From Natronomonas salinimetallica (GTDB lineage Archaea > Halobacteriota > Halobacteria > Halobacteriales > Haloarculaceae), in contig NZ_JACDNQ010000005.1 in assembly GCF_013839515.1 (NCBI RefSeq), positions 1 through 64,000 on the forward strand: DNA of 64,000 nt. Direction: 5' to 3'. Positions 44,925 to 52,982 of this stretch are shown here, piece after piece. Each line of letters starts with the position of its first letter. The stretch's first letter is position 1. The notes under the pieces were generated by a model. That model made no database searches. It was given only the letters and a program-made list of their open reading frames with translations, and was not told the DNA's origin. The position numbers were made by a program, and so were the translations under genes.

Positions 44925-44960
44925 GGCCGACCGGTCTAAAATGTTTTGGTCGGCCTAAAA
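44925..44960. promoter_or_regulatory. Iron-box-like palindrome upstream of 45006
   Basis: GGCCGACC (44925-44932) and GGTCGGCC (44948-44955) are inverted repeats. TTTTGGTCGGCCTAAAA (44944-44960) resembles DtxR/IdeR-type sites and the site at 45895. It lies just upstream of a TATA-like CTGTTTTTG (44975-44983). Confidence 0.45.
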
Positions 44961-45005
44961 ATCGTCGTGCCGTACTGTTTTTGCCGTGGCTCCCCCAGAG
45001 GACGT

Positions 45006-45713
45006 ATGAAGGACCGCGACCGCGAGTTGGCCGAGGCGACGGCCGAACTTTCCGAGACGCTCGAGGAACTCCGCGGGGAGCTCGAAGGCCCGCCGGAAGG
45101 GCCATTGGGCCTTCCGCGGCCGCCGAAGCCGTCGGAGCTCCTCCGGTTCACCGAACGGTACACCATCCCGGCGACCGTTGCGCTACTGGAGGCGGCGATC
45201 CGGTCGCTGGAGCTTTTGGGGGCGGCACTTCGCGTCGCCGACAGCCGTCCGGTCGGGGCGGTAGAGGACGTGCGAAGCCAGATGCCCGCGGACGGGCGCG
45301 ATCGGCTCGCGGCGACGAGTCGCGAGACGCTCCGCCGACTCGACGACGCCCTCGCCGAGCTCCAGTCGGCCGCCCGTGGGGATCCGTCCGATCCCGACCT
45401 TCGGGGCCTCTTCGAGGAGGCCCGTGCCCTCAGAGCCGAGGTCGACGACCGGTTGGCGGAGGCGATCGAGGAGCCAACGCCCCGCTCGGAACGAGGCCGG
45501 GCCGATCGGGGGGTCGACGCCGGACGGGACGGCCCCGACCCCGACGCGGCCGGCATCGACGTCGACGAGGAACTGGCCTCGATCAAGCGAACCGCCGATC
45601 AGGATCCCGACGGCGAGGACGATTCCGCGGCCGACGCGGACACGGGCGGGGATCCCCCGGCGTCCCCCTCCTCCACCTCGCCCTCGTCCGGCGACCCCGA
45701 TGAAGGGACGTAG
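45006..45713 (+). CDS. Haloarchaeal conserved protein with coiled coil (DUF7547-like)
   Basis: 235 aa, unknown function. N-terminal ~30 residues (DRELAEATAELSETLEELRG) form a coiled coil, followed by PPRPPKPSELLRFTERYTIP and a helix with a hydrophobic ATVALLEAAIRSLELLGAAL stretch that could associate with the membrane. The last ~75 residues are disordered, acidic and Ser/Pro-rich. I recall such proteins as a family restricted to haloarchaea. ATG 45006 fits a TATA-like site 27 bases upstream. An iron-box-like palindrome lies further up. Confidence 0.7.
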   Translation: MKDRDRELAEATAELSETLEELRGELEGPPEGPLGLPRPPKPSELLRFTERYTIPATVALLEAAIRSLELLGAALRVADSRPVGAVEDVRSQMPADGRDRLAATSRETLRRLDDALAELQSAARGDPSDPDLRGLFEEARALRAEVDDRLAEAIEEPTPRSERGRADRGVDAGRDGPDPDAAGIDVDEELASIKRTADQDPDGEDDSAADADTGGDPPASPSSTSPSSGDPDEGT

Positions 45714-45785
45714 CCGACAGAACGTCGCTGTGCCGTCCGGTGGTCGCGACTGACTGGGGGTGATCGCTCGGTCGCCCCCGGACGG

Positions 45786-45871
45786 CTATAGTAGAGCTCG
45801 GAAGACAAGACACACTCGATTGCACGGCGGCCGTGCGATCGATGTGTACATAGTTGCGATGTCTGCTATAG
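45786..45871. repeat. 86-bp palindromic element, copy B
   Basis: Bounded by CTATAG at both ends. Central palindrome 45817-45841 with arms CGATTGCAC / GTGCGATCG; the T at position five turns a C-G pair into a G-U-type pair. Same family as 54186-54271 in inverted orientation. Confidence 0.9.
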
Positions 45872-45894
45872 ATACGCTGGGATCGAACGGAAGG

Positions 45895-45913
45895 GTTTTT
45901 GGCCTGCCTAAAC
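45895..45913 (+). promoter_or_regulatory. Iron-box-like palindrome over the promoter of the ABC ATPase
   Basis: GTTTTTGGCCTGCCTAAAC is an imperfect palindrome matching the DtxR/IdeR-type pattern TTnGGnnnnCCTAA. It overlaps the likely TATA position for a transcript starting at the 45927 ATG, so it would act as a repressor site. Confidence 0.5.
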
Positions 45914-45926
45914 AAAGTGGCGAACA

Positions 45927-45980
45927 ATGATCCCAGACGTGCCCGGTCGGACGCCCGGAGGTGACCCCTGTGTCCAGTGA
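45927..45980 (+). CDS. Leaderless upstream ORF overlapping the ABC ATPase start
   Basis: A 17-residue frame (MIPDVPGRTPGGDPCVQ) beginning about 30 bases after the TATA/iron box and ending 11 bases inside the ATPase gene. Its translation could open the GTG start of the ATPase (translational coupling). It may be a regulatory leader peptide or a chance frame. Confidence 0.4.
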   Translation: MIPDVPGRTPGGDPCVQ

Positions 45981-47121
45981 CGTTCGGGGACACGAGGCCA
46001 GCCGGACGGTTTCACCCGCGTCCCGGCCGGTGTTGGAACTCGACGGCATCGAGAAGTCCTACGACGGAACGCCGGTCATCCGAGACCTCTCTTTGACCGT
46101 CCGCGACGGGGAGTTGCTCACGCTCCTCGGGCCGTCGGGCTGTGGAAAGACGACGACGCTCCGACTGATTGCCGGGCTCGAACGTCCCGATGACGGCGTC
46201 GTTCGACTCGAGGAGACACCCGTTAGCGGACGCGGTTTCGTTCCCGCCGAGCGTCGCGACGTCGGCGTCGTCTTCCAGGAGTTCGCGCTGTTTCCTCACC
46301 TCTCCGCGCGCGAGAACATCGCGTTCGGGATCGAGGAGTGGCCCGAAGCGGAGCGCAACGCGCGCATCGACGAGCTCCTCGATCTCGTGGGGCTCTCGGA
46401 CCACGGCGAAAAATCTCCCGAGGAGCTCTCGGGGGGCCAACAACAGCGCGTCGCCCTCGCGCGGTCGTTGGCCCCGGAGCCGCGATTGCTGCTGTTGGAC
46501 GAACCCTTCTCGAGTCTCGACGTGGATCTCCGGGTCGAGATGCGCGAGGAGGTCCGGGAGATCCTCAAAGAGGCGGGCGTCACCGCCGTGTCGGTTACCC
46601 ACGATCAAGAGGAAGCGATGTCGATCTCCGATCGGGTCGCGGTGATGAGCGAGGGACGTATCGAGCAGATCGGGACGCCCGAAGAGGTGTTCCAACAGCC
46701 CGAATCGCGGTTCGTCGCCGGGTTCCTCGGCCACGCGTCGTTCGTCGCCGGACACGTAAAGGACGACTGCGTCCAGACCGGGATCGGCTGTGTACCCCTC
46801 GATCGGATCCACGGACTCACCGACGCCTACCACGGATCGCAGATCGATCTGATGGTCCGCCCGGACGACGTCTGTGCCCGGCGCGCCGCTCCCGCGGAGG
46901 CCAACGGCGAGGTCATCCACCGCCGGTATCTGGGCCCGACCGTGCTCTATCGCGTCGAGATCGATTCCGGCGACGTCGTCGGCTGTATGCACAACCACGC
47001 GGACAAGGTCTCACTCGACGACCCCGTCTTCGCGAGTCTCGACGCCGATCACGAACTCGCGTGGTTCCCCCGCGGCGAGCGGAAAATGACCGACGGCGGC
47101 GCGGACCCGGACGGCGGGTAA
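45970..47121 (+). CDS. ABC transporter ATPase, iron(III)/polyamine type (FbpC/PotA-like)
   Basis: About 383 aa from GTG 45970, which has GGAGGTGA five bases upstream; the GTG at 45961 overlaps that site. ATPase domain: Walker A GPSGCGKTTT, FQEFALFPHLSARENIAFG, signature LSGGQQQR, Walker B LLLLDEPFSSLD. C-terminal TOBE domain from about 240 (HASFVAGHVKDD, then VRPDDVCAR). No permease or binding protein is adjacent. The iron-box-like promoter suggests ferric iron as substrate. The C-terminus is acidic. Confidence 0.85.
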   Translation: MSSDVRGHEASRTVSPASRPVLELDGIEKSYDGTPVIRDLSLTVRDGELLTLLGPSGCGKTTTLRLIAGLERPDDGVVRLEETPVSGRGFVPAERRDVGVVFQEFALFPHLSARENIAFGIEEWPEAERNARIDELLDLVGLSDHGEKSPEELSGGQQQRVALARSLAPEPRLLLLDEPFSSLDVDLRVEMREEVREILKEAGVTAVSVTHDQEEAMSISDRVAVMSEGRIEQIGTPEEVFQQPESRFVAGFLGHASFVAGHVKDDCVQTGIGCVPLDRIHGLTDAYHGSQIDLMVRPDDVCARRAAPAEANGEVIHRRYLGPTVLYRVEIDSGDVVGCMHNHADKVSLDDPVFASLDADHELAWFPRGERKMTDGGADPDGG

Positions 47122-47140
47122 CCGTCCTCGGCCGTCTTTC

Positions 47141-47206
47141 GACACGGTCCGGTTCCGGGTTTGACACGGTCCGGTTCCGGGTTTGACACGGTCCGACTTC
47201 GGGTCC
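47141..47206. repeat. 22-bp tandem repeat, three copies
   Basis: GACACGGTCCGGTTCCGGGTTT at 47141-47162 and 47163-47184, and a diverged third copy at 47185-47206, in the gap after the ABC ATPase. Confidence 0.95.
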
Positions 47207-47286
47207 ATACACCGAAAGCGCCACACGGTTCTTTGAGTCGTCCCTTCCCGCCGAGAAGCTTTCAGAGATTTGATTGTTTTCCTGAA

Positions 47287-47294
47287 CATATATG
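47287..47294 (+). promoter_or_regulatory. TATA box of the formate-dehydrogenase-like gene
   Basis: CATATATG about 35 bases before the ATG at 47325, implying a leader of a few bases. Confidence 0.6.
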
Positions 47295-47324
47295 AGCACA
47301 CACAGGGTACGACAGTAATACACA

Positions 47325-49502
47325 ATGTCCAGTGAGACCGAAAGGACGGTCAAGACGATCTGTCCGTACTGCGGGGTCGGCTGTGGAATCCGGGTTCGAC
47401 AGGGCGAAGACCCCGGTGACGTCCAGTATATGCCCTGGAGCGATGCCCCGGTCAACGAGGGGTCGATCTGTATCAAAGGGGGGGCAGCGACGGAGGTCGT
47501 CGATCACGAGGACCGACTGACCGAACCGCTGATCAAAGAGGACAGCGAAAAACAAAGCTCCTCCGGCAGCCGGACGCACTCCGGCGACGGCGAGTTTCGT
47601 GAGGCAACGTGGGAGGAGGCGTACGATCGGATCGTCTCCGAAATGCGTCGGATCCGTGAGGAGTACCACCCCGATGCGATGGGCTTTTTCGGCTCCTCGA
47701 AGACGATGAACGAGGAGAACTACCTGTTGCAGAAACTCGCCCGTCGCTACGGAACGAACAACGTCGACAACTGCACGCGGATGTGTCACGCCTCGACGGT
47801 GTGGGCGTTGCGGACGAGCCTCGGTGCGGGCGCGATGACCAACAGCATGGTCGACCTAGAGGAGGCGGCCGACGTCCTCTGGATTCAGGGCGCAAACCCG
47901 GGCGAACAGCACCCGATCGCGAACAGCCAGTACTTCCGGCAGGCGGTACTCGAAGGTGCCACGGTCATCCAGGTCGATCCTCATATGAACAAGACGACGC
48001 GGTCGTTCGACATCGACGGGACCGAACGCCACATGCACCTCCAACTCGAACCCGGGACGGATATCCCGCTTTTGAACGTCGTTCTCAAGACGCTCTTGGA
48101 GAGACACGAAGCGGACCCCGACACCGGGTGGCTCGACGAGGCGTTCATCGAGGACCGAACCGAGGGGTTCGACCACCTGAAAGAGACGCTCGCGGACTTC
48201 GACAAGGCCGCCGCCGCCGAGGAGTGCGGTGTCCCCCTCGAGGACATCGAACGCGCCGCCGAAACGTACGCGATGGCGAACAACGCCGCCATCTTCACGG
48301 GGATGGGGATGAGCCAGCACGCCTGCGGTGTCGACAACGTTCAAAACGAGATCAACCTCGCGTTGATCACGGGAAATGTCGGCCGGCCGGGTACGGGCGT
48401 GAACCCGCTTCGGGGCCAAAACAACGTCCAGGGAACCTGTGACGTCGGTGCGATGCCGAACGTCCTGCCCGGATACCAACTCGTCGACGACGACGAGGCG
48501 AGGGAGTCCGTCGAGGACGTCTGGGGCTTTTCGATCCCCGACGAACCCGGCCTCACGAACGTCGAGATCTCACACGCCGCCGGCGACTCGATCCAGGGGC
48601 TCTACATCATGGGTGAAAACCCCGTCATGTCCGAACCGGACGGTAACCGCGTCGAGGAGCGACTCGGGGAACTCGAGTTCGTCGTCGCACAGGACATCTT
48701 CATGACCGAGACGGCCGCGCTCGCGGACGTCGTCCTCCCGGCGACGACGTGGGCCGAACGCGGCGGAACGGTCACGAACACCGACCGGAGGGTACAGCGG
48801 ATGCGCGGCGTCCGGAAGGTCCACGAGAACACGAAACACGACCTCGAGATCCTCATGGAGGTCGGAAGCCGGCTGTTCGGCGAAGCGGCGTTCCGTTTCG
48901 AGGACGAGGAGGCCGTCTTCGAGGAGCTCCGACAGGTCTGTCCGAGCTATCACGGGATGACCTACGACGCGCTCGGTGAGGAGGGCATCCACTGGCCCTG
49001 TTATGAGGAGGGCCAGGAGGGCGATGATTTCCTCTATGAGGACTCCTTCGACACCGAAAACGGCCTCGGGCGGATCGAGGGCGTTACCCACCAGCCGCCG
49101 AAGGAACCCCCCGACGAGGAGTACCCGCTGATCCTCACGACGGCCCGCCTCGAGGAGCACTACAACACCGGAACGATGAGCCGTCGATCGCCGACGCTCT
49201 CGCGACAACGCCCCGAGAACTTCGTCGACATCCACCCCAAGGACGCCGATCGGTACGGAATCGAGGACGGGGACGACGTACGAGTAAGGTCCCGGCGTGG
49301 CGAGATAACGCTCAGCGCACGGGTAACGGAGGACATCAAAGAGGGTGTCGTCTGGACGACGCCACACTTCGCCGACGCGTCGGCGAACCGACTGACGAAC
49401 GACGTGTTGGACGCGCGCGCGAAAATTCCGGAATACAAAGCCGCCGCGGTCGACGTCGAGGTCGACATCGAATCGGCCGACTCCACGCCAGCCGAGCGAT
49501 AA
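47325..49502 (+). CDS. Molybdopterin oxidoreductase, formate dehydrogenase alpha type
   Basis: 725-aa molybdenum/tungsten bis-MGD enzyme. N-terminal 4Fe-4S motif CPYCGVGCGIRV with a later ICIKG cysteine; NCTRMCHAST carries the cysteine expected to bind the metal (selenocysteine in some formate dehydrogenases). No Tat signal, so cytoplasmic. Close relatives are FdhF/FdhA and assimilatory nitrate reductases; GMGMSQHACGVDNVQNEINL and PGTGVNPLRGQNNVQG favour formate dehydrogenase. No beta or accessory subunit lies beside it, so its electron partner (NAD, ferredoxin or the next operon) is unknown. Confidence 0.88.
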   Translation: MSSETERTVKTICPYCGVGCGIRVRQGEDPGDVQYMPWSDAPVNEGSICIKGGAATEVVDHEDRLTEPLIKEDSEKQSSSGSRTHSGDGEFREATWEEAYDRIVSEMRRIREEYHPDAMGFFGSSKTMNEENYLLQKLARRYGTNNVDNCTRMCHASTVWALRTSLGAGAMTNSMVDLEEAADVLWIQGANPGEQHPIANSQYFRQAVLEGATVIQVDPHMNKTTRSFDIDGTERHMHLQLEPGTDIPLLNVVLKTLLERHEADPDTGWLDEAFIEDRTEGFDHLKETLADFDKAAAAEECGVPLEDIERAAETYAMANNAAIFTGMGMSQHACGVDNVQNEINLALITGNVGRPGTGVNPLRGQNNVQGTCDVGAMPNVLPGYQLVDDDEARESVEDVWGFSIPDEPGLTNVEISHAAGDSIQGLYIMGENPVMSEPDGNRVEERLGELEFVVAQDIFMTETAALADVVLPATTWAERGGTVTNTDRRVQRMRGVRKVHENTKHDLEILMEVGSRLFGEAAFRFEDEEAVFEELRQVCPSYHGMTYDALGEEGIHWPCYEEGQEGDDFLYEDSFDTENGLGRIEGVTHQPPKEPPDEEYPLILTTARLEEHYNTGTMSRRSPTLSRQRPENFVDIHPKDADRYGIEDGDDVRVRSRRGEITLSARVTEDIKEGVVWTTPHFADASANRLTNDVLDARAKIPEYKAAAVDVEVDIESADSTPAER

Positions 49503-49616
49503 TCCGCCCGTCAGCGAGTTCGGCCGCCGTATGCATTCGATGCGTGTACGACGATTCGATGGTTGGACGCGAACACATTATACGGGGGAACCGCTCCGTC
49601 GACATACGAACTGACC

Positions 49617-50000
49617 ATGCGCATCCCGATTCCAAACAACCGACTCGTCGCGTTCACGCTCGCCGGGGGGCTCTTGACGGTGCTCGTCGCTACCGGTCTC
49701 GCGTTCCCCGGTCTCGCCCCCGGATTGGCGGACTCGACCGGCGAAGCGACCGAAGCCGGTGTCGATGTCACACAACAGATACCCGACGGCGCTCCCGAAC
49801 CGAACCAGGAGTTTGCCCCCGCCGTTCAGACACAGTCGGGGTACGACGAACACGAGGAGGACGAATACGAGGAGGACGAATACGAGGAGGACGAATACGA
49901 GGACGACGAATACGAGGACGACGAACACGAGGAGGACGAATACGAGGAGGACGAACACGAGGAGGACGAACACGGGGACGACGAACACGAGGAGGACTGA
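49617..50000 (+). CDS. Secreted/membrane-anchored protein with acidic pentapeptide repeats
   Basis: 127-aa unrecognised protein. Residues about 10-32 are a hydrophobic signal or anchor (VAFTLAGGLLTVLVATGLAF). The final 51 residues are ten tandem pentapeptides of the type DE(Y/H)(E/G)(E/D) plus a last Asp, encoded by 15-bp DNA repeats (49845-49997). Alternating Tyr/His with dense carboxylates could bind metal ions or partner proteins. First gene of a four-gene operon with ApbE eight bases downstream; TATA-like ATTATACG at 49577-49584. Start ATG 49617 is preferred over 49563. Confidence 0.75.
   Translation: MRIPIPNNRLVAFTLAGGLLTVLVATGLAFPGLAPGLADSTGEATEAGVDVTQQIPDGAPEPNQEFAPAVQTQSGYDEHEEDEYEEDEYEEDEYEDDEYEDDEHEEDEYEEDEHEEDEHGDDEHEED
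49845..49997 (+). repeat. Ten 15-bp tandem repeats encoding acidic pentapeptides
   Basis: The unit GACGAAxACGAGGAG (x = T for Tyr, C for His) repeats in frame with small variations. The phase is strictly 15 bases, so the repeat number can change without frameshift. Confidence 0.95.
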
Positions 50001-50008
50001 ACGCCGAC

Positions 50009-50875
50009 ATGGCGACACGTAACTCGGCATACGAACGGCTCGGCGACACGCGCCGTACGTTTCGGTGCTGCGATACGACGTTTCGAGCCCACGTAATAGG
50101 CATCCGGGCGGACCATGCCGCTCTCGCCGCCCAGCACACCGCCGAGAGGCTCGAGTCGACGCTCGACGCTTTCGACGCCGAGAGCGCGGTGCGTCGACTC
50201 GACGAGACGGGTCACGTCAGGAACGAACACGTCGCCCGCCTCGTCCGCCGGGGGATCGAATATTTCGATCGAACCGATCACGTGTTCGATATTCATCAAG
50301 GCCGCGTAGAACGCGGTCTAAAGCGGTATTTGCGTGGCGATACCGAATCGCTCCCGGAGGGGTTCGATACCGGGTCCGTGGCTGTCGATGGCTCCCACGT
50401 CGAGACGGACGTCAGACTCGATCTCAACGGCCTCGCGAAGGGGTATATCGTCGATCGGGCAGCGGATGCCCTCGAGGGTCTCGGCCGACGCGGGTTCCTC
50501 AGCGGCGGCGGTGACATGTCACCGCCAACCGGGCCGATAGCTATCGAAAGCCCTTACGGCGACGAGGCACCGATAAAAACGCTCGATACGGACTGGTCCG
50601 TCGCCACGTCCGGCAGCTACCGCCGTGACCGCGACGGAGTAGACCATATATACGATCCGACGGCCGGACGGATCGGCGCGCACCACGAGTCCGTGACCGT
50701 CGTTGCACGCCGAGACTGCATGGAGGCCGACGCGCTCGCGACGACGCTCGCGGCCCTTCCGCTCTCGGATGCACGGTCTCTCGCCGAGGACTGGGACGGG
50801 CTCGAGGCGCTCGTCGTACACGAGGGGGTATTCCATCGAACGTCGGGATTCAACGATCATGTCTTTGACAAATAA
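50009..50875 (+). CDS. apbE: FAD:protein FMN transferase (ApbE family)
   Basis: 288 aa. Attaches FMN covalently to a threonine of target proteins. Family motifs: LDAFDAESAVRRLD, DLNGLAKGYIVDRAADALE, LSGGGDM, VATSGSYRR and the metal-binding HIYDPTAGR. No signal peptide is visible, unlike most bacterial ApbE proteins, so it may act inside or be exported unusually. Upstream frame to 49544 is the other-frame read of the repeats. It overlaps the next gene by 17 bases. No protein in this window has the standard target motif (a Thr in DgxTgAT-like), so its substrate is elsewhere or atypical. Confidence 0.88.
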   Translation: MATRNSAYERLGDTRRTFRCCDTTFRAHVIGIRADHAALAAQHTAERLESTLDAFDAESAVRRLDETGHVRNEHVARLVRRGIEYFDRTDHVFDIHQGRVERGLKRYLRGDTESLPEGFDTGSVAVDGSHVETDVRLDLNGLAKGYIVDRAADALEGLGRRGFLSGGGDMSPPTGPIAIESPYGDEAPIKTLDTDWSVATSGSYRRDRDGVDHIYDPTAGRIGAHHESVTVVARRDCMEADALATTLAALPLSDARSLAEDWDGLEALVVHEGVFHRTSGFNDHVFDK

Positions 50876-51146
50876 ACAACGCATTACGGTGATCGCGATC
50901 GTCGTGTTGGTGGCGACCGCTCCCCTACTGTGGCAACTCGGGACCGTGCGTACGGCCCAGGCGACCGAACGAAAGCAAGTCGACCTCGCCGACCGGACGG
51001 TCAGCGCGCGACAGGCGCCGAGTGATTACGATGGGGATGGGATCGTCGACAGCAACGACCGGTGTCCGACCCGTCCGGAGACGGAGAACGGGTTCCAGGA
51101 CTCGGACGGCTGTCCGGACGTCGTCGAGACGACGGGGGCCTCCTGA
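50859..51146 (+). CDS. Membrane-anchored protein with a thrombospondin type 3 calcium-binding motif
   Basis: 95 aa. N-terminal anchor (VIAIVVLVATAPLLWQLG, about 10-27), then an external segment ending in DYDGDGIVDSNDRCP and QDSDGCPD, a single type-3 thrombospondin repeat that binds calcium and has two cysteines able to form a disulfide. It lies between apbE and the heme-type membrane protein and overlaps both, so it is an integral part of the operon. Function unknown. Confidence 0.75.
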   Translation: MSLTNKQRITVIAIVVLVATAPLLWQLGTVRTAQATERKQVDLADRTVSARQAPSDYDGDGIVDSNDRCPTRPETENGFQDSDGCPDVVETTGAS

Positions 51147-51691
51147 TGTCCGAACTCGTGTGGCTCCTCGATCGGGGGGCCGCTCTCGTCGCGTATCCCG
51201 CGCTGTATCTGGCCGTGCTCACCGGCATCCTGTACAACGCCGAGTCCTTCGGCGTGCTACACGACGCAGCACGGCGCGTTCACATCGAACTCTCGGTCTT
51301 CGGGATGCTCGTTACGCTGCTTCATGCGACATTGGGGGTACTCGATACCTGGTTCGTCCTCACCGGATCGAACTCGGCACTGACGTACTCGAGGCCGTAC
51401 TTCCTCGGCGGCGTCGCGGTCGGCGTCGGCGCGCTGATCTTGCTCGTCGTCGCCGTCCTCGGATTCGTCGACGCGAGACGGTTCTCTCGGCCGTGGGGGC
51501 CACGGGTCGTTCACTCGTTCGCCTACGGCGGCTTCGCCTTCGGCACGCTCCACGCCGCCGCGATCGGTACCGACGTGATGGGACTTATCCGTCCCGTGTT
51601 GATCCCGTCGTTGATGTTTCTCGTGTACGTGCTTTTGTTACGCGTCGTGGATCTCCGTCGTATCGTACCGGCCACGTCCACCGATCAGTAG
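51146..51691 (+). CDS. Ferric reductase-like transmembrane (di-heme b type) protein
   Basis: 181 aa with five or six transmembrane helices. Histidines 46 and 60 (i, i+14) lie in one helix and 123 and 136 (i, i+13) in another. This is the spacing of the two b-heme ligand pairs in NOX/ferric reductase proteins, so it probably carries two stacked hemes and moves electrons across the membrane. It lacks the soluble FAD/NADPH module of ferric reductases. Last gene of the operon; it shares seven bases with the end of the opposing regulator. Confidence 0.75.
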   Translation: MSELVWLLDRGAALVAYPALYLAVLTGILYNAESFGVLHDAARRVHIELSVFGMLVTLLHATLGVLDTWFVLTGSNSALTYSRPYFLGGVAVGVGALILLVVAVLGFVDARRFSRPWGPRVVHSFAYGGFAFGTLHAAAIGTDVMGLIRPVLIPSLMFLVYVLLLRVVDLRRIVPATSTDQ

Positions 51692-52206
51692 CTATCCCAG
51701 AGACCGAGGAGACGATCGACGACACGATCGGTAAACGACTGGCGGTGGACCGTGTATAGATACCTGACACGGTCGGGATCACAGACCCGGTATACGACGC
51801 TCCGTCCGTCCCGGCGCTTTTTTACGAGATCGGCCTCGGAGAGCTTCGAGAGGTGCCACGAGACCGTCGAGTTCGCCTTCTGCAGTCGGTCGCTCAACTC
51901 GCTCGTCGAGAGCGGCCCGTCCGCGAGCAGGTGCCCGAGTATCCGACGGCTGTACTCGCGACGAAGCGCGTTCATGACGGTTTGATCCGCCGCGTCGAAG
52001 TCCGCGGCCGGATAGTACCGCGTGTACTGTCCGTCGTCCGATGTCTCGATGAGCCCCTCGTCGGCGAGCCACCGGAGCTGGTACTGGAGTGTTCCCTGTG
52101 CATATTCGAGGTCTTCGAGCAAAGCCCGAAAGTGTATGCCGGGGGCGTCGGCTATTCGCTGGTAGATCGCCCGCCGTGAATCCAACTCGAAATGTGGCTC
52201 GGACAT
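51685..52206 (-). CDS. Double winged-helix transcriptional regulator
   Basis: 173 aa with two winged-helix domains: residues about 8-70 (ALLEDLEYAQGTLQYQLRWL recognition part) and about 85-150 (SELSDRLQKANSTVSWHLSK). This haloarchaeal architecture occurs in many regulators. Encoded three bases after a small membrane protein and converging on the ApbE/heme operon, which it might control. No ligand domain is visible. Confidence 0.82.
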   Translation of the reverse strand: MSEPHFELDSRRAIYQRIADAPGIHFRALLEDLEYAQGTLQYQLRWLADEGLIETSDDGQYTRYYPAADFDAADQTVMNALRREYSRRILGHLLADGPLSTSELSDRLQKANSTVSWHLSKLSEADLVKKRRDGRSVVYRVCDPDRVRYLYTVHRQSFTDRVVDRLLGLWDSY

Positions 52207-52209
52207 CGC

Positions 52210-52497
52210 TCAGTCCCGTGTCAATGCGACGAAGAAGGTCAAAAGCCCACCCAGGATGAGCAGAGCGCTCGCGTGTTCGAGTAGCTCGACCGTCCCCGCG
52301 CCGAGGTACGGAAGCAGGGGGTACTCGAGGAAGACGACGAATCCGTACACCGCGAACATCACGTACCCGGCCGCGACGATCCGCATCCGGGGGTCCCGTT
52401 CTCGCCGCCATGCGACGTAACTGAGCACACAAAGCGTCCCGGCGACGAAGAAGATTCCGAGGCTGACGTACTGCTCGAGGAGTCCCGGAAGCGTCAT
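52210..52497 (-). CDS. Small three-helix membrane protein
   Basis: 95 aa from ATG 52497, with three hydrophobic helices (about 8-28, 38-58 and 72-90). Not recognised. It precedes the double winged-helix gene by three bases, so it may be a membrane sensor or partner for that regulator, a pairing common in haloarchaea. The longer frame to 52704 would start in the inverted repeat at 52649. No good TATA box lies within 40 bases; the AT-rich 52655-52690 stretch is the likely promoter, implying a leader of ~150 bases. Confidence 0.6.
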   Translation of the reverse strand: MTLPGLLEQYVSLGIFFVAGTLCVLSYVAWRRERDPRMRIVAAGYVMFAVYGFVVFLEYPLLPYLGAGTVELLEHASALLILGGLLTFFVALTRD

Positions 52498-52648
52498 GGC
52501 TGAAGGGAGGGGTCGAGCGTCGTCGACAGGTAACCAGTATCCGTCATGATAGAGACCAGACGCTACACCTCGAAAACGGTTGTCGTCCGATCGTCGAATC
52601 GACGCTCCCGTGTTTTGCCCCGGAGTGACCCCGCCGTAGTCCCAACGC

Positions 52649-52689
52649 AGCCCGCAATTTTGATATAGCAGTATATGATTTATGTATTC
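52649..52689 (-). repeat. Inverted partner Y of the repeat at 55995
   Basis: On the minus strand it reads GAATACATAAATCATATACT, then GCTATATCAAAATTGCGGGCT. It matches 55995-56033 at 29 of the first 33 positions. Both copies lie before outward-facing genes. Confidence 0.8.
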
Positions 52690-52982
52690 TCCATCGTACA
52701 TCACCTATTCCGCGTCGTCCCCCGACTCTGGACGGCACCCCCGAGCCCCGTTTCCGTACTGTGCGGGTCCGTCTCGATACGTACAGTCGGATTGGTGTCG
52801 GCACTCGGCCAAACAGGCATGTCCCTCCCTCTGGTTCTTTCCGCCGGGAATACGGGCGCGTATTGGATTATCGGATTTCACGGGCTGCGGCCAGCTTTGG
52901 GTTCAAGCGCTGTCTCTACCCACAAGTCGAGTCGCCGAGATCGATGAACCAGACTGATACTGTTTGCGATAACCATTTCAAG

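Noticed and set aside
49563-49616. Longer start for the acidic-repeat protein
   Set aside because: It would place hydrophilic residues before the signal and start upstream of the expected transcription start. ATG 49617 gives a normal signal segment.
49578-50030. Antisense frames over the acidic repeats (Val/Leu- or Arg/Pro-rich)
   Set aside because: Mirror images of the 15-bp repeat; no independent evidence.
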